Origin: Clostridia bacterium
GTDB lineage: Bacteria > Bacillota > Clostridia > Oscillospirales > Acutalibacteraceae
Length of the DNA stretch: 64,000 nucleotides
Direction of reading: 5' to 3'
Assembly (NCBI GenBank): GCA_017409475.1
Contig: JAFQSP010000003.1
Span: 310,001-374,000 of the forward strand
The first letter of the stretch is position 1. Each line of letters starts with the position of its first letter. The position numbers and the translations under genes were made by a program. Positions 24,663 through 34,024 of this stretch are shown here, one piece after another. The notes under the pieces are model-generated. The model had not been told where the DNA came from and searched no databases. It saw only the letters and a list, made by a program, of their open reading frames with translations.

Positions 24663-25664
24663 TTATAACCACATATCCTCAGATTCGTCACATTTAGGTC
24701 TTTCCATTAATCTATTAAGTGAGGTCGAAACCGAGGTTCCTTCATAAAGTATAGAATAACATTCCTCGGTAATTGGCATTTCTACACCGAATTTTTTGGC
24801 AAGTAAAACTGCTGTTTTGGTTGCGTGATAGCCTTCAACCGTCATTCCAACCTCTTTTAACGCAACATCAGGGCTAACACCGCTACCAACAAGTGCGCCA
24901 AAGCGTCTATTACGTGAATGCTTCGATGTGCAGGTAACGATAAGGTCGCCAAGTCCGGTAAGTCCGGCAAACGTGCTATAATGAGCGCCCATAGCAACAC
25001 CAAGTCGAGCCATTTCGGTAAGTCCACGCGTCATTAAAGCGGCTCTAACATTATCACCAAGACCGAGACCATCGCATATACCGGTAGCAAGTGCAATAAT
25101 ATTTTTTAATGCGCCTCCAAGCTCAACACCGATAATATCATCATTAATATATACTCTTAAAAAAGAGTTCATAAATAAATCCTGAATAAACATAGCGGCC
25201 TTTTTGTCATAGGAAGCGGCAACGAGAGAAGTTGCCATGCCTCTTGCCACCTCTTCAGCATGAGAAGGACCCGATAAAACGACAATTTTATTATCAGGGA
25301 TTTCTGATTTTATAACGTCAGCTAAGGTAAGCAAGGTTGCATCCTCAATACCCTTTGAAACGTTTACAATAATAGTATTATCTTTTATCAATTTTTTAAC
25401 TCGCTGTGCAGTTTGTCTTATTGCAAATGACGGAACAGCAAAAATTACAACGTCCGACTCGGCAACGCTATCAAGCGAATTTGTCAAATTAATTTTTTCG
25501 TCAATTTTTACACCCGGCAATAATCTCGTTTCACGGTTAGCCTTAAGAGTTTCAATTTCGTCTTCAAAAGCCGACCATACAGTTACATCATTACCGTTAT
25601 TTGTTAGCAAAAGCGAAAGAGCAATCCCCCATCCACCAGAGCCTAATATGGTTATTTTAGACAT
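24663..25664 (-). CDS. gpsA: Glycerol-3-phosphate dehydrogenase (NAD(P)+)
   Basis: GpsA reduces dihydroxyacetone phosphate to sn-glycerol-3-phosphate for phospholipid synthesis. The 333-residue protein begins MSKITILGSGGWGIALS with the dinucleotide-binding loop, and shows VNVSKGIE, LSGPSHAEEVARGM, the catalytic-lysine region GALKNIIALATGICDGL and the GLTGLGDLIVTCTS-KHSRNR segment. The ATG at 25664 was chosen over a GTG nine bases upstream because GAGGTG would otherwise have no spacing. It lies 11 bases after plsY, and the two enzymes act in the same pathway. Confidence 0.97.
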   Translation of the reverse strand: MSKITILGSGGWGIALSLLLTNNGNDVTVWSAFEDEIETLKANRETRLLPGVKIDEKINLTNSLDSVAESDVVIFAVPSFAIRQTAQRVKKLIKDNTIIVNVSKGIEDATLLTLADVIKSEIPDNKIVVLSGPSHAEEVARGMATSLVAASYDKKAAMFIQDLFMNSFLRVYINDDIIGVELGGALKNIIALATGICDGLGLGDNVRAALMTRGLTEMARLGVAMGAHYSTFAGLTGLGDLIVTCTSKHSRNRRFGALVGSGVSPDVALKEVGMTVEGYHATKTAVLLAKKFGVEMPITEECYSILYEGTSVSTSLNRLMERPKCDESEDMWL

Positions 25665-25675
25665 GTTTTTCACCT

Positions 25676-26350
25676 CTATTTTCGTGAACTGAGCTGCTTT
25701 TCTTCCCCGTTATGAAGCCTTATAATATTCTGCTTGTGTTTTAATATTACCACCGTAGAAAGTACAGCCGACAAAACGATTATATAAATAAATTCGCTTG
25801 TAGAAATATCACTGTTCATATTAATCAGCAAATTAAATACCGTAAATTCAAACGCGCCCACAATTGAGCCGATTGAAATAATTTTTGTTATTAAGAATAT
25901 AATAAGGAATGTTACAAAAACGCATGTTGCAACAACCCAGTTAATACAATAAAGAACTGCAATTGATGTTGAAACGCCTTTCCCGCCACGGAAACCGAAA
26001 AACACAGGATATGCGTGACCGATTATACAGAAAAATCCGCAAATATATATTCCATAAGTTGTAGAAACATACGGCGCAATAAAATCGGGCGCATTTTCAA
26101 AAACAATAGGAAATAATAAATATTTTCCTATAATCGGAGCAGCAAACCCCTTTAAAAAATCGCCAACAAATGTTATTATACCCGGCAAAAGTCCAACCGA
26201 TCGAATAACATTAGTCATTCCTGCGTTTCCGCTTCCCATTTTACGAACATCTTCACGGGCAAAAATCTTTGACACGATGACAGCAAAATTTATGCTACCG
26301 AGAAGATAACTGATTATTATTGATAAAAATAGTGCTAAAAGCCAGTTCAT
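25676..26350 (-). CDS. plsY: Glycerol-3-phosphate acyltransferase PlsY
   Basis: PlsY is the integral membrane enzyme that moves an acyl group from acyl phosphate to glycerol-3-phosphate. The 224 residues show several membrane segments and the three family motifs SINFAVIVSKIF, RKMGSGNAGMTNVIRS and HAYPVFFGFRGGKGVSTS. It starts inside the der stop (TAATG overlap) and is followed by gpsA, so product and substrate supply genes are coupled. Its acyl phosphate donor is made by PlsX, encoded elsewhere in this window. Confidence 0.97.
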   Translation of the reverse strand: MNWLLALFLSIIISYLLGSINFAVIVSKIFAREDVRKMGSGNAGMTNVIRSVGLLPGIITFVGDFLKGFAAPIIGKYLLFPIVFENAPDFIAPYVSTTYGIYICGFFCIIGHAYPVFFGFRGGKGVSTSIAVLYCINWVVATCVFVTFLIIFLITKIISIGSIVGAFEFTVFNLLINMNSDISTSEFIYIIVLSAVLSTVVILKHKQNIIRLHNGEEKQLSSRK

Positions 26351-27672
26351 TATTTTCCCTCTCCACGTTCTCTAATAACAAAACGGACCGGCGTTCCCTC
26401 TAACCCAAATACTGAACGAATTTGATTTTCGATATATCGCTGATACGAGTAATGGAACAAGTCCTCACGGTTACAGAAGCATACAAACGTTGGCGGTCTT
26501 GTCGATGCTTGAGTAATGTAATAAATTCTAAGACGTTTACCCTTATCAGTTGGCGGCTGGACACGTGCAGTCGCATCGGCAAGAAGGTCGTTTAACTTAC
26601 CTGTTGAAATTCTCATGCTGTTCTGCTCATTAACGTATTTAATGAGTTCAAAAAGGCGGTCAATACGCTGACCTGTTTTTGCCGATATGAATATAATAGG
26701 CGCATAGGACATAAAAGAAAAATCGGTCATAAGCTTTTTACGATATGAATCCATTGTTTGACCGTTCTTTTCAATAGCGTCCCATTTATTTACGGCAATA
26801 ATACAGCCCTTTCCGGCTTCAAGCGCTAAGCCCGCAACCTTTGAATCCTGCTCGGTGAATCCTTCTATTGCATCAATCATTATAACACAAACGTCGGCTC
26901 TTTCGACCGCCATTTGAGCGCGTAGTACGCTGAAACGTTCAATATCGTCGATTACCTTGCTTTTTCTCCTGAGGCCTGCTGTATCAATAAAATTAAACTT
27001 ACCGTATTTATTATCAACGACGGTATCAATCGCATCGCGAGTTGTTCCCGCGATATTAGATACAATTGAACGAACTTCGCCCGAAACAGCGTTTGTGAGC
27101 GATGATTTGCCAACATTCGGCTTTCCGATTATGGCTACGTTAATTCTATCCGACTCCTCTTCATCGTCAAAATCAGGCAAATTTTCGTAAATAGCATCGA
27201 GAAGGTCACCAGTCCCGTGGCCGTGAACAGACGAAACTGCAATCGGGTCGCCGAGACCAAGATTATAGAATTCATAGAATTCAGGCGAAACCTCACCAAC
27301 ACCGTCGCATTTATTTACGCATAAAACAACGGGTTTTCCACTTTTTTGTAAAAGTGAGGCAACCTCTCTATCAGTAGCTACAACACCGCTCTTTAAATCG
27401 GTAACGAGAACGATAACCTGCGCCGATTCAATGGCAAGATTAGCTTGACTACGAATATGAGATAATATAATATCATCTGTTTTTGTTTCGATACCACCTG
27501 TATCGACAAGCATAATTGACTTTCCACGCCATTCACAGTATCCGTAAATTCGGTCGCGAGTTACACCCGGCTCGTCATTTACGATAGACAGGCGCTGGCC
27601 AATCAACTTATTAAAAAGTGTAGATTTTCCCACATTAGGGCGCCCTACAATAGCAACAACCGGTTTTGCCAT
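26350..27672 (-). CDS. der: Ribosome biogenesis GTPase Der (EngA)
   Basis: Der is a double-GTPase needed for 50S assembly. The 440-residue protein has two G domains, the first with GRPNVGKSTLFNKL and VDTGGIE, the second with GKPNVGKSSLTNAVSG, FIDTAGLRRKSKV and NKWD, and a C-terminal KH-like domain. It is placed between the DUF512 gene and plsY; this order is conserved in many Clostridia. Confidence 0.98.
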   Translation of the reverse strand: MAKPVVAIVGRPNVGKSTLFNKLIGQRLSIVNDEPGVTRDRIYGYCEWRGKSIMLVDTGGIETKTDDIILSHIRSQANLAIESAQVIVLVTDLKSGVVATDREVASLLQKSGKPVVLCVNKCDGVGEVSPEFYEFYNLGLGDPIAVSSVHGHGTGDLLDAIYENLPDFDDEEESDRINVAIIGKPNVGKSSLTNAVSGEVRSIVSNIAGTTRDAIDTVVDNKYGKFNFIDTAGLRRKSKVIDDIERFSVLRAQMAVERADVCVIMIDAIEGFTEQDSKVAGLALEAGKGCIIAVNKWDAIEKNGQTMDSYRKKLMTDFSFMSYAPIIFISAKTGQRIDRLFELIKYVNEQNSMRISTGKLNDLLADATARVQPPTDKGKRLRIYYITQASTRPPTFVCFCNREDLFHYSYQRYIENQIRSVFGLEGTPVRFVIRERGEGK

Positions 27673-28983
27673 TTAATTCTCTCCATCTAAAATGGCGGAT
27701 AAAAGCTCGTATCCGTCATTTTGAATAATTTTAACCTTAACATTAAGTGCAGCTTCAATATCTTCTACACTTGTATCATCGAGCATTATATCCCCTTGCG
27801 CTCTGAACATACATGACGGCAAAAGGAGATTTTCGCCCAATTCTTTATCCTTTAACTGTGAAATCAAATCCTTTCCGGTAACGAGTCCTGCAACAGTAAT
27901 CGACTCGCCGAAAAAGTTATTTTTAATTTCATACACGTTACATTCTAAATTATGCCATTTTTTCTTTGCAATGTCAACAAGTTCGCAAATAAGCGGATAT
28001 GCCGCAGTACCCGTCGCAATCGACGATTTATTAAAAATCTTGCACTCATTATCGTTGCTTTCACACGCGTCGAAAAATTCACTTTTCAACAAGGAGCACA
28101 TACCTACCCCATTATCGAGCTGAGCAAAATCCTCATAATAGCTCTCATTAGGAAGCGGTAATTTTGCTTTCAAATAAAATTCATCAGCAGCAAATACAAT
28201 TCGTGTTCCGTATTTTTCATAACATATATCGGCGTATTTCTCGATAATTTTAATGGTTTCACGAGCGGTATTTTCATTATACGGAGTTAAGCTCGCGAGT
28301 CCGTCGCGATATTTTGTAACGCCGATAGGAACTGCCGCGATACTCTGAACAGCGGGATAAAGCGAAATCAAATCATCAAGCGTTCTTTTTAATTCGTCGC
28401 CGTCATTTATCCCAGGGCAAAGAACAAGCTGACAATTAAGCTTTGTCCCCGCTTCTGCCAAGCGGTACAATACCTTTAAAGCATCACCCGCAAACCGATT
28501 ATTCATCATCTTGCATCTAAGTTCAGGGTTTGTCGTATGAACAGAAATATTTATCGGGCTAATGTGCATTTTAATAATTCTGTCAATTTCGTGCTCGGTA
28601 ATATTCGTAAGGGTGATATAATTACCGAACAAAAATGAAAGACGCGAATCGTCATCTTTAAAATAAAGACTTTCACGAAGCCCCTTTGGAAGCTGGTCAA
28701 TAAAGCAAAAAATACAGTTATTTCTGCATCTTTTTTGCTCATCCATAAGGTAGGACGAAAACTCTAAGCCGAGGTCATCAAACGGTTCTTTTTTAACATT
28801 AAAGGTCAACGTTTCATTGTTTCGATCGACAACTATTTTGAGTTTATTCTCAGCAGCATAAAACTGATAATCAAATACGTCAACTATCTCGTTATCGTTT
28901 ATCGATACAAGGTTATCACCTGATTTTATACCGATTTTATGGCAAATTGAGCCCTTTACAACCGATATTATTTTAACAGCCAT
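27673..28983 (-). CDS. DUF512 family PDZ/radical-SAM-like protein
   Basis: This 436-residue protein matches the DUF512 family, which typically precedes der. It starts with a PDZ-like domain (about 1-60, GSICHKIGIKSGDNLVSIND), followed by CRNNCIFCFIDQLPKG, a C-x3-C-x2-C motif of radical SAM type, then a TIM-barrel-like region (YITLTNITEHEIDRI) and the C-terminal DUF512 domain (TGTAAYPLICELVDIAK, GLVTGKDLISQL). The reaction is unknown. It ends next to der, with one base or less between them. Confidence 0.88.
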   Translation of the reverse strand: MAVKIISVVKGSICHKIGIKSGDNLVSINDNEIVDVFDYQFYAAENKLKIVVDRNNETLTFNVKKEPFDDLGLEFSSYLMDEQKRCRNNCIFCFIDQLPKGLRESLYFKDDDSRLSFLFGNYITLTNITEHEIDRIIKMHISPINISVHTTNPELRCKMMNNRFAGDALKVLYRLAEAGTKLNCQLVLCPGINDGDELKRTLDDLISLYPAVQSIAAVPIGVTKYRDGLASLTPYNENTARETIKIIEKYADICYEKYGTRIVFAADEFYLKAKLPLPNESYYEDFAQLDNGVGMCSLLKSEFFDACESNDNECKIFNKSSIATGTAAYPLICELVDIAKKKWHNLECNVYEIKNNFFGESITVAGLVTGKDLISQLKDKELGENLLLPSCMFRAQGDIMLDDTSVEDIEAALNVKVKIIQNDGYELLSAILDGEN

Positions 28984-29009
28984 GTTTTCCTACCTCCCAT
29001 CATAAAGTA

Positions 29010-29045
29010 ATAAATGCTCTCACAAATATAAGTGAGAGCATTTAT
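29010..29045 (-). terminator. Hairpin between rpmF and the DUF512 gene
   Basis: A 14-bp perfect stem (29010-29023 with 29032-29045) with an 8-base loop lies 15 bases after the rpmF stop. The T-run on the minus strand is short and broken, so it is probably a partial terminator or RNA-stabilising hairpin. Confidence 0.65.
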
Positions 29046-29060
29046 CAAACATACTATTAC

Positions 29061-29243
29061 TTATGCCTCTTTTACAACTACCTGTCTGCCATTATAATAG
29101 CCACAGTTCTGGCAAAGTCTGTGCGGACGCTTATACTCATTGCACTGCGGGCATCTTACGAGTGCGGGAGCCTCCATCTTCCAAACGCTTGAACGTCTCT
29201 TGTTACGTCTCTGTTTTGAGGTTTTTCTCTTCGGTACTGCCAT
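29061..29243 (-). CDS. rpmF: 50S ribosomal protein L32
   Basis: L32 is a small zinc-ribbon protein of the 50S subunit. The 60 residues begin MAVPKRKTSKQRRNKRRS, the family signature, and carry CPQC and CQNC zinc ligands. An in-frame start nine bases upstream is rejected because AGGAGG stands too close to it. It follows yceD, its usual neighbour. Confidence 0.97.
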   Translation of the reverse strand: MAVPKRKTSKQRRNKRRSSVWKMEAPALVRCPQCNEYKRPHRLCQNCGYYNGRQVVVKEA

Positions 29244-29289
29244 TATCAGCACCTCCTTTGATATAGTACATTTATTTTTTTATTTTTTG

Positions 29290-29787
29290 TTAATCTAACA
29301 ACTGTTTTAGCGCTGCTAAACGAGGGTCAATATTATCCTCCTTACAGTCGCAATAGGCATAATTGAGATTCTTTCCGCAACCGGCACAAAGCCCTTTGCA
29401 ATCATCATTGCAGAGATGCTTCATCGGTACGTTTAAAATCAAGTCAGCCAAAACAACCTCGTCGATGTCAATCTTTTTCTCGGATACAATGATAAAACCG
29501 TCTTTTTCATCATCGTTATCAAGCTTTTGAACTAGTGTGTAGTTGATGTCAAAATCAATCATTTCCGAGCAAATTTCACCGCATCTGTCACAAGGAGCTG
29601 TATAATTGCATCGTACATTTCCATTCAGCGTGACAAGACCTGCGTGATTAGAAATTTCTCCTTTTAAAACAACCTTTTCGTTAAAAGGACAAATCCCGTA
29701 ATACTCGACATCATCGAAATTAAAGTCGAGGTCCAACTCGATAATCGAGCCATCTGCAACAAAAATATTACCAAGTTCGATAATCAT
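29290..29787 (-). CDS. yceD: YceD/DUF177 family protein
   Basis: YceD-family proteins are linked to 23S rRNA accumulation and are nearly always encoded next to rpmF, as here. The 165-residue protein shows CDRCGEIC in the middle and CNDDCKGLCAGCGKN plus CDCKEDNIDPRLAALKQLL at the C-terminus, the latter being the family hallmark. The cysteines suggest metal binding. The gene has a near-consensus promoter. Confidence 0.93.
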   Translation of the reverse strand: MIIELGNIFVADGSIIELDLDFNFDDVEYYGICPFNEKVVLKGEISNHAGLVTLNGNVRCNYTAPCDRCGEICSEMIDFDINYTLVQKLDNDDEKDGFIIVSEKKIDIDEVVLADLILNVPMKHLCNDDCKGLCAGCGKNLNYAYCDCKEDNIDPRLAALKQLLD

Positions 29788-29815
29788 AAGTTCACCTCAA
29801 AATATAACAGATAAT

Positions 29816-29844
29816 ATTATATTATCCATAATCGCATTTGTCAA
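29816..29844 (-). promoter_or_regulatory. Consensus sigma-A promoter of yceD-rpmF-der-plsY-gpsA
   Basis: TTGACA (29844-29839) and TATAAT (29821-29816), both perfect, are spaced by 17 bases, 29 bases before the yceD start. It is one of the strongest promoters in the window. Confidence 0.93.
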
Positions 29845-29875
29845 GCGTTATAATCAATAAATTTCGACAAAATTT

Positions 29876-29911
29876 CAGGCTCTGCGGCTTAAATTTCAGC
29901 TGCAAAGCCTG
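29876..29911 (-). terminator. Terminator after the P-loop gene
   Basis: Fourteen-base arms (29876-29889 and 29898-29911) pair with one mismatch and one wobble around an 8-base loop. The T-run is short (TTTT), but the place, between the P-loop gene stop and the yceD promoter, supports a terminator. Confidence 0.65.
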
Positions 29912-29940
29912 TAATCTTTAATATTTAGTTTTTTGTTAAA

Positions 29941-30357
29941 TTAAATCTTTGCTGCGTAGTCAAAAATTCTTGCCGGAAGTTCAGATTCGTCACAAGAAAT
30001 TGTGAATACGAATTCAACCTTAACCTTTTTGCAAAGATCGTTCAATTTTTCCATGAAATCAGCAAGCTCTTCGTAATCACGGCTACCTATTCTAAGTGTA
30101 GCGTCAACAAAAATTTCGGTAAGGTCATAGTTTCCGGCACACATACCGCTGATAAATCCGTAGAGAGTATCAAATCCGGAAACATTGTACTCGTCAGCGT
30201 CAACAAGACGAGCCTTATGAGTTAAATCGTAAGTAAGCTTTAAACCTTTCTCAATGCAAACAACGTTACCCTTTGATGCATCAACTGCTTTGTTTACGAG
30301 GTCAACGAGTCGCTTTGTCTTGCCTGAACCTTTGTTTCCGATAATCAATGAAATCAT
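29941..30357 (-). CDS. Small P-loop NTPase-like protein of unknown function
   Basis: The 138-residue protein begins MISLIIGNKGSGKTKRLVDL, with a clear Walker A (GNKGSGKT, about 7-14). Later segments, YDLTEIFVDATLRIG (possible Walker B strand) and VEFVFTISCDESELPARIF, give it the layout of a compact RecA-like or thymidine-kinase-like fold. I do not recognise a named family. The ATG at 30357 was chosen over an overlapping GTG because AAGGAG lies eight bases before it. It follows pgi by 46 bases and may share its transcript. Confidence 0.7.
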   Translation of the reverse strand: MISLIIGNKGSGKTKRLVDLVNKAVDASKGNVVCIEKGLKLTYDLTHKARLVDADEYNVSGFDTLYGFISGMCAGNYDLTEIFVDATLRIGSRDYEELADFMEKLNDLCKKVKVEFVFTISCDESELPARIFDYAAKI

Positions 30358-30403
30358 GATAGTCACTCCTTATATAATCCGCATAAGCGGTTGTTGATAA
30401 ATT

Positions 30404-31744
30404 TTATTTTGAAAGACGTGCCTCAAGAGCAGCCTTTTCATTTTCGTAGCCCGGCTTACCGAGTAAAGCGAACATATTTTTCTTATAGCTTTCAACACCG
30501 GGCTGGTTAAAGGGATTTACTCCAAGCATATAGCCCGAAATTGCACAAGACTTTTCGAAAAAGTAAATCAAGTATCCGAGATCATATTCGTCAGCCTTGT
30601 CCATTTCGATAACAAAGTTCGGAACACCGCCATCGGTATGAGCAAGAACAGTACCCTCGAATGCCTTTTCATTAACGAATGACATTGTTTTTCCTGCGAG
30701 GAAATTGAGTCCGTCGCCATCATTTTCGGCCTTTTCGATTACAACATCACTCTCCTGCTCACCGATTTTTACAACCGTTTCGAACATGATACGCGAGCCC
30801 TCTTGAATAAACTGGCCAAGCGAATGAAGGTCGGTCGAGAAGGTAACTGCACTTGGGAATATACCCTTATTATCCTTGCCTTCACTTTCGCCAAAGAGCT
30901 GCTTATACCATTCTGACATTAAAGTAAATCTCGGTTCGTAGCTAACGAGAAGCTCAATTGACTTACCCTTGTTATACATGATATTTCTGAGTGCTGCATA
31001 TTTGTAGCAATCGTTCTTTTCAAGGTCGCATACAGCATACGCTTCCCTTGCGTCAGCAGCACCCTTCATCAGCATATCGATATCAGCGCCCGAAACAGCA
31101 ATCGGCAAGATTCCAACCGGAGTTAATACCGAGAAGCGACCGCCAACATCATCGGGAATAACAAAGCATTCATATCCCTCTTCGTCAGCAAGCTGCTTTA
31201 ATGTGCCACGCGCTTTATCGGTGGTGCAATAAATGCGCTTGCGAGCCTCTTCAACGCCGTAATTTTCTTCTAACCATTTACGGAACACGCGGAATGCGAT
31301 AGCCGGTTCGGTTGTTGTTCCTGATTTTGAAATTACGTTAACAGAAACTCTCTTACCCTCGCAAATATTGAGCAGGTCGGAAAGCTGAGAGCCGCTAATG
31401 CTGTTTCCGGCAAAGAAAATGTCAGGTGTATCCTTCTTAATGCTGTTATAAAGCGGTGATCTTAAAAACTCGATAGCGGCACGAGCGCCGAGATATGAAC
31501 CACCGATACCGATTACGATAAGAATATCGCTATCGGAAATAATCTTTTTCGCTGCTTTTTTAACTCGTTCAAATTCGTCCTTATCATAATCTACCGGCAG
31601 ATCGAGCCAGCCTAAAAAATCGTTTCCGAGTCCGTTACGGTCGGTTAAAACTTCATGAGCGGCCTTTACGATAGGTTCGATGCCTTTAAACTCATCCTTT
31701 GACACAAAGGATGAAGCAAACTTTTCACTAAATCTAATGGACAT
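30404..31744 (-). CDS. pgi: Glucose-6-phosphate isomerase
   Basis: Pgi interconverts glucose-6-phosphate and fructose-6-phosphate in glycolysis. The 446 residues are typical of the short Firmicutes form. Visible are [18 protein letters not shown], the sugar-phosphate loop [16 protein letters not shown], the [11 protein letters not shown] segment and the catalytic region [10 protein letters not shown] and [10 protein letters not shown] near the C-terminus. It has its own promoter. Confidence 0.97.
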   Translation of the reverse strand: MSIRFSEKFASSFVSKDEFKGIEPIVKAAHEVLTDRNGLGNDFLGWLDLPVDYDKDEFERVKKAAKKIISDSDILIVIGIGGSYLGARAAIEFLRSPLYNSIKKDTPDIFFAGNSISGSQLSDLLNICEGKRVSVNVISKSGTTTEPAIAFRVFRKWLEENYGVEEARKRIYCTTDKARGTLKQLADEEGYECFVIPDDVGGRFSVLTPVGILPIAVSGADIDMLMKGAADAREAYAVCDLEKNDCYKYAALRNIMYNKGKSIELLVSYEPRFTLMSEWYKQLFGESEGKDNKGIFPSAVTFSTDLHSLGQFIQEGSRIMFETVVKIGEQESDVVIEKAENDGDGLNFLAGKTMSFVNEKAFEGTVLAHTDGGVPNFVIEMDKADEYDLGYLIYFFEKSCAISGYMLGVNPFNQPGVESYKKNMFALLGKPGYENEKAALEARLSK

Positions 31745-31779
31745 TGGTAATTTGCCTCCAAATATTTATTTCTGTATAT

Positions 31780-31808
31780 ATCATACTATATTTTTACATC
31801 TAATGCAA
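31780..31808 (-). promoter_or_regulatory. Sigma-A promoter of pgi
   Basis: TTGCAT (31808-31803) and TATGAT (31785-31780) on the minus strand are spaced by 17 bases, 35 bases before the pgi start. Confidence 0.75.
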
Positions 31809-31837
31809 TAAGAAATACTACATATCTTACAATTTTT

Positions 31838-33166
31838 TTATCTGTGACGGCGCATTTGTCGGCGTCTTCGATTGATGTTATTAATTTGAATGATGGATAT
31901 TATCCAATAAATAAGTAAAGTTGCTCCCAAAACAACAAAAATCAACTTGAACCAAATTGTATCGAATGAACCTGTAAACAGCATCCAAAGATATTGAAGG
32001 GTGCTCCTTTTTACCTCTTTAGAAGAGCAAAGCTCGATTTCACCAATTTTTTCATTAGCATAAAAAACATTGGCAACAGCTATTACTTGGCCCTTTTCAA
32101 TCGGTGCATCAACTTTTTTGCCGTCAATGAATTTTAAATCAACCTCAATAGAACTTTTGTCAGCCTCGTTCGGTAACAAAGCGGTCAAACTATCCTTTGC
32201 AAACAGTTGAATGTTACTGTCCTCCCATGAAAGTCCAACATCAATATCGCCAAGATATTCATTCTTATCAATTACCGTCTTGTAACTGAAATTATTAAAC
32301 GCCCATTCAAATAATTTTGCTGTATCGATAAATTCAATTCGTTTTTGTATTCCGTCAGAGTCAATATATTTAGGATCAGCCTTCATGACAATTGAAAGAT
32401 AACGCATTCCCTCTTTTTCAGCTGTTGAAACAATACAACGTCCCGCACTTTCGGTATATCCTGTTTTTCCACCGGTGCAATATTTATAATAATAATTAGT
32501 CGTCTTATTAATCAAAAAATTGGTGGTGGAAAGCGTTCTTTCGCCGTGAAGATTTGTCGGTGGCATGACATACCGAGAATAGCTGCAAATTGTCTTTATC
32601 TTTTCGACTCCAAATGCAGCAGTGGCAAGCTTATGTATATCCAATACTGTTGTGTAATGATTATCGTCGGGTAATCCGTGCGGATTCTGAAAATGAGTTG
32701 AGTTCATACCGAGTTTTGCCGCAGTTTCGTTCATCATTTCGACAAATCTATCAACAGTACCGCCAACATATTTAGCTAATACAAGAGCTGTATCATTACC
32801 TGAAGTTATGAGCAAATAATGAAGCAACTGATCGATAGTAAGAACCTCATCGCCTACAATATAACTCAATGACGAATCGGTACCAAGGAGCAAATCAAGT
32901 AAATCTCCGTCAATAGTAACAGTTTTATTCAAATCGTCAACATTTTCGCACACAACAAGCGCTGTCATTAGCTTTGTAACAGAAGCGGGATATAATCTTT
33001 GATCCGCATTTTTAGAATAAATGACCTCGCCTGTATCCATATTGGAAAGCATGCAATATTCAGCATTAACAGTAAAATTTGAAGGAGAAAAGGCCGAGCT
33101 CGATACTGAAAACAAAGAGCAAAAAACACCTAAAATTATTATAAAAGAAAGTATAGACTTTTTCAT
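31838..33166 (-). CDS. dacF: D-alanyl-D-alanine carboxypeptidase (DacF-like, penicillin-binding)
   Basis: This peptidoglycan-trimming enzyme has an N-terminal signal segment (1-25), the peptidase S11 catalytic domain with SxxK in PASVTKLMTAL (about 62-72), SGN in LITSGNDTALVLA and the KTG box in CTGGKTGYTESAG. A C-terminal beta domain is followed by a membrane segment and a very basic tail (about 405-442), where many homologues have an amphipathic helix. DacF-type enzymes act on cortex or vegetative wall; which applies here is not clear. It is read divergently from the phosphoesterase. Confidence 0.93.
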   Translation of the reverse strand: MKKSILSFIIILGVFCSLFSVSSSAFSPSNFTVNAEYCMLSNMDTGEVIYSKNADQRLYPASVTKLMTALVVCENVDDLNKTVTIDGDLLDLLLGTDSSLSYIVGDEVLTIDQLLHYLLITSGNDTALVLAKYVGGTVDRFVEMMNETAAKLGMNSTHFQNPHGLPDDNHYTTVLDIHKLATAAFGVEKIKTICSYSRYVMPPTNLHGERTLSTTNFLINKTTNYYYKYCTGGKTGYTESAGRCIVSTAEKEGMRYLSIVMKADPKYIDSDGIQKRIEFIDTAKLFEWAFNNFSYKTVIDKNEYLGDIDVGLSWEDSNIQLFAKDSLTALLPNEADKSSIEVDLKFIDGKKVDAPIEKGQVIAVANVFYANEKIGEIELCSSKEVKRSTLQYLWMLFTGSFDTIWFKLIFVVLGATLLIYWIISIIQINNINRRRRQMRRHR

Positions 33167-33227
33167 TGAAATATCCTCAAATATGTTGTATATTATTATT
33201 GTTAATATTTAAATTATATTATAACAA

Positions 33228-33233
33228 ATTTCT
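33228..33233 (-). promoter_or_regulatory. Extended -10 promoter box of dacF
   Basis: On the minus strand TG-T-TATAAT is an extended -10 element, about 60 bases before the dacF start. A -35 box is weak (CTTTAT, 17 bases upstream). Confidence 0.5.
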
Positions 33234-33291
33234 ACAAGAAATAAAGTGTTTTCAAATATTTTTTTGATTTTTTTATTGGGAGATGTTGGAT

Positions 33292-33978
33292 ATGGTCTAT
33301 ATTACCGGCGATATGCACGGAGACGAAAACAGATTGTATGACAAAAGTATCCGAAAATTAAAAGAAGGCGACACCCTTATAATTTGCGGCGACTTTGGTT
33401 TCATTTGGACCGGAAACGATAAAGAAAAAAAGATTCTTGAATATCTCGGAAGCCGCAAATTTAACGTTTGCTTCATTGACGGAACTCACGAAAACTACGA
33501 CCGGCTATATAAATACCGTGAAACATATTGGCGTGGCGGACGTGTTCATCGTATCCACGGCAATCTCTATCATATGTGCCGAGGTCAGATATTCAATATT
33601 GAAGGAATGCGTTTTTTTACCTTTGGCGGAGGAGAAAGCCCTGATAAAGAATTGAGAACCGAGCACAAAACCTGGTGGAGAGATGAGCTTCCCTCTCAGG
33701 AAGAAATGGACGAAGGTAAGGAATCGATTAACGAGGTTGGTGGCGAAGTTGACGTAATTATCAGCCACGAGCCACCCTCACTTGTAAAAAGCTCCATTCT
33801 ACTGCGGCTTGGTAAAACTGACAGAATCAATAAGCTCAACGCCTATCTCGACGAAATCAACCGTTCTTGCAAATTCAAACAATGGTATTTCGGCAGCATG
33901 CATGAGGATAGAATAATTACCCCTAATCATACCTGCGTTTTTAATGAACTGTGGCCAATTAAAAAAAGTGAATTATAA
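33292..33978 (+). CDS. Calcineurin-like metallophosphoesterase
   Basis: The 228-residue protein begins MVYITGDMHGDENRL, with the metallophosphoesterase motifs GDMHGD, ICGDFGFIW and the later GTHEN and ISHEPP segments that supply metal ligands. There is no signal peptide, so it acts in the cytoplasm; the substrate cannot be told. The ATG at 33292 is preferred to the one nine bases upstream, which directly abuts the GGGAG site. It is a lone plus-strand gene between dacF and a convergent minus-strand gene. Confidence 0.88.
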   Translation: MVYITGDMHGDENRLYDKSIRKLKEGDTLIICGDFGFIWTGNDKEKKILEYLGSRKFNVCFIDGTHENYDRLYKYRETYWRGGRVHRIHGNLYHMCRGQIFNIEGMRFFTFGGGESPDKELRTEHKTWWRDELPSQEEMDEGKESINEVGGEVDVIISHEPPSLVKSSILLRLGKTDRINKLNAYLDEINRSCKFKQWYFGSMHEDRIITPNHTCVFNELWPIKKSEL

Positions 33979-33984
33979 TTATAC

Positions 33985-34019
33985 AAAAATAGCGGAGTGA
34001 AATTCACTCCGCTATTTTT
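33985..34019. terminator. Bidirectional terminator between convergent genes
   Basis: A stem of about 15 bp (33985-33999 with 34005-34019) carries A and T runs at its two ends and lies between the phosphoesterase stop and the stop of the minus-strand membrane protein gene. Confidence 0.93.
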
Positions 34020-34024
34020 TCGCC

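Noticed and set aside
29010-29045. Riboswitch before the DUF512 gene
   Set aside because: It is one simple hairpin without any conserved riboswitch core; a partial terminator is the simpler reading.
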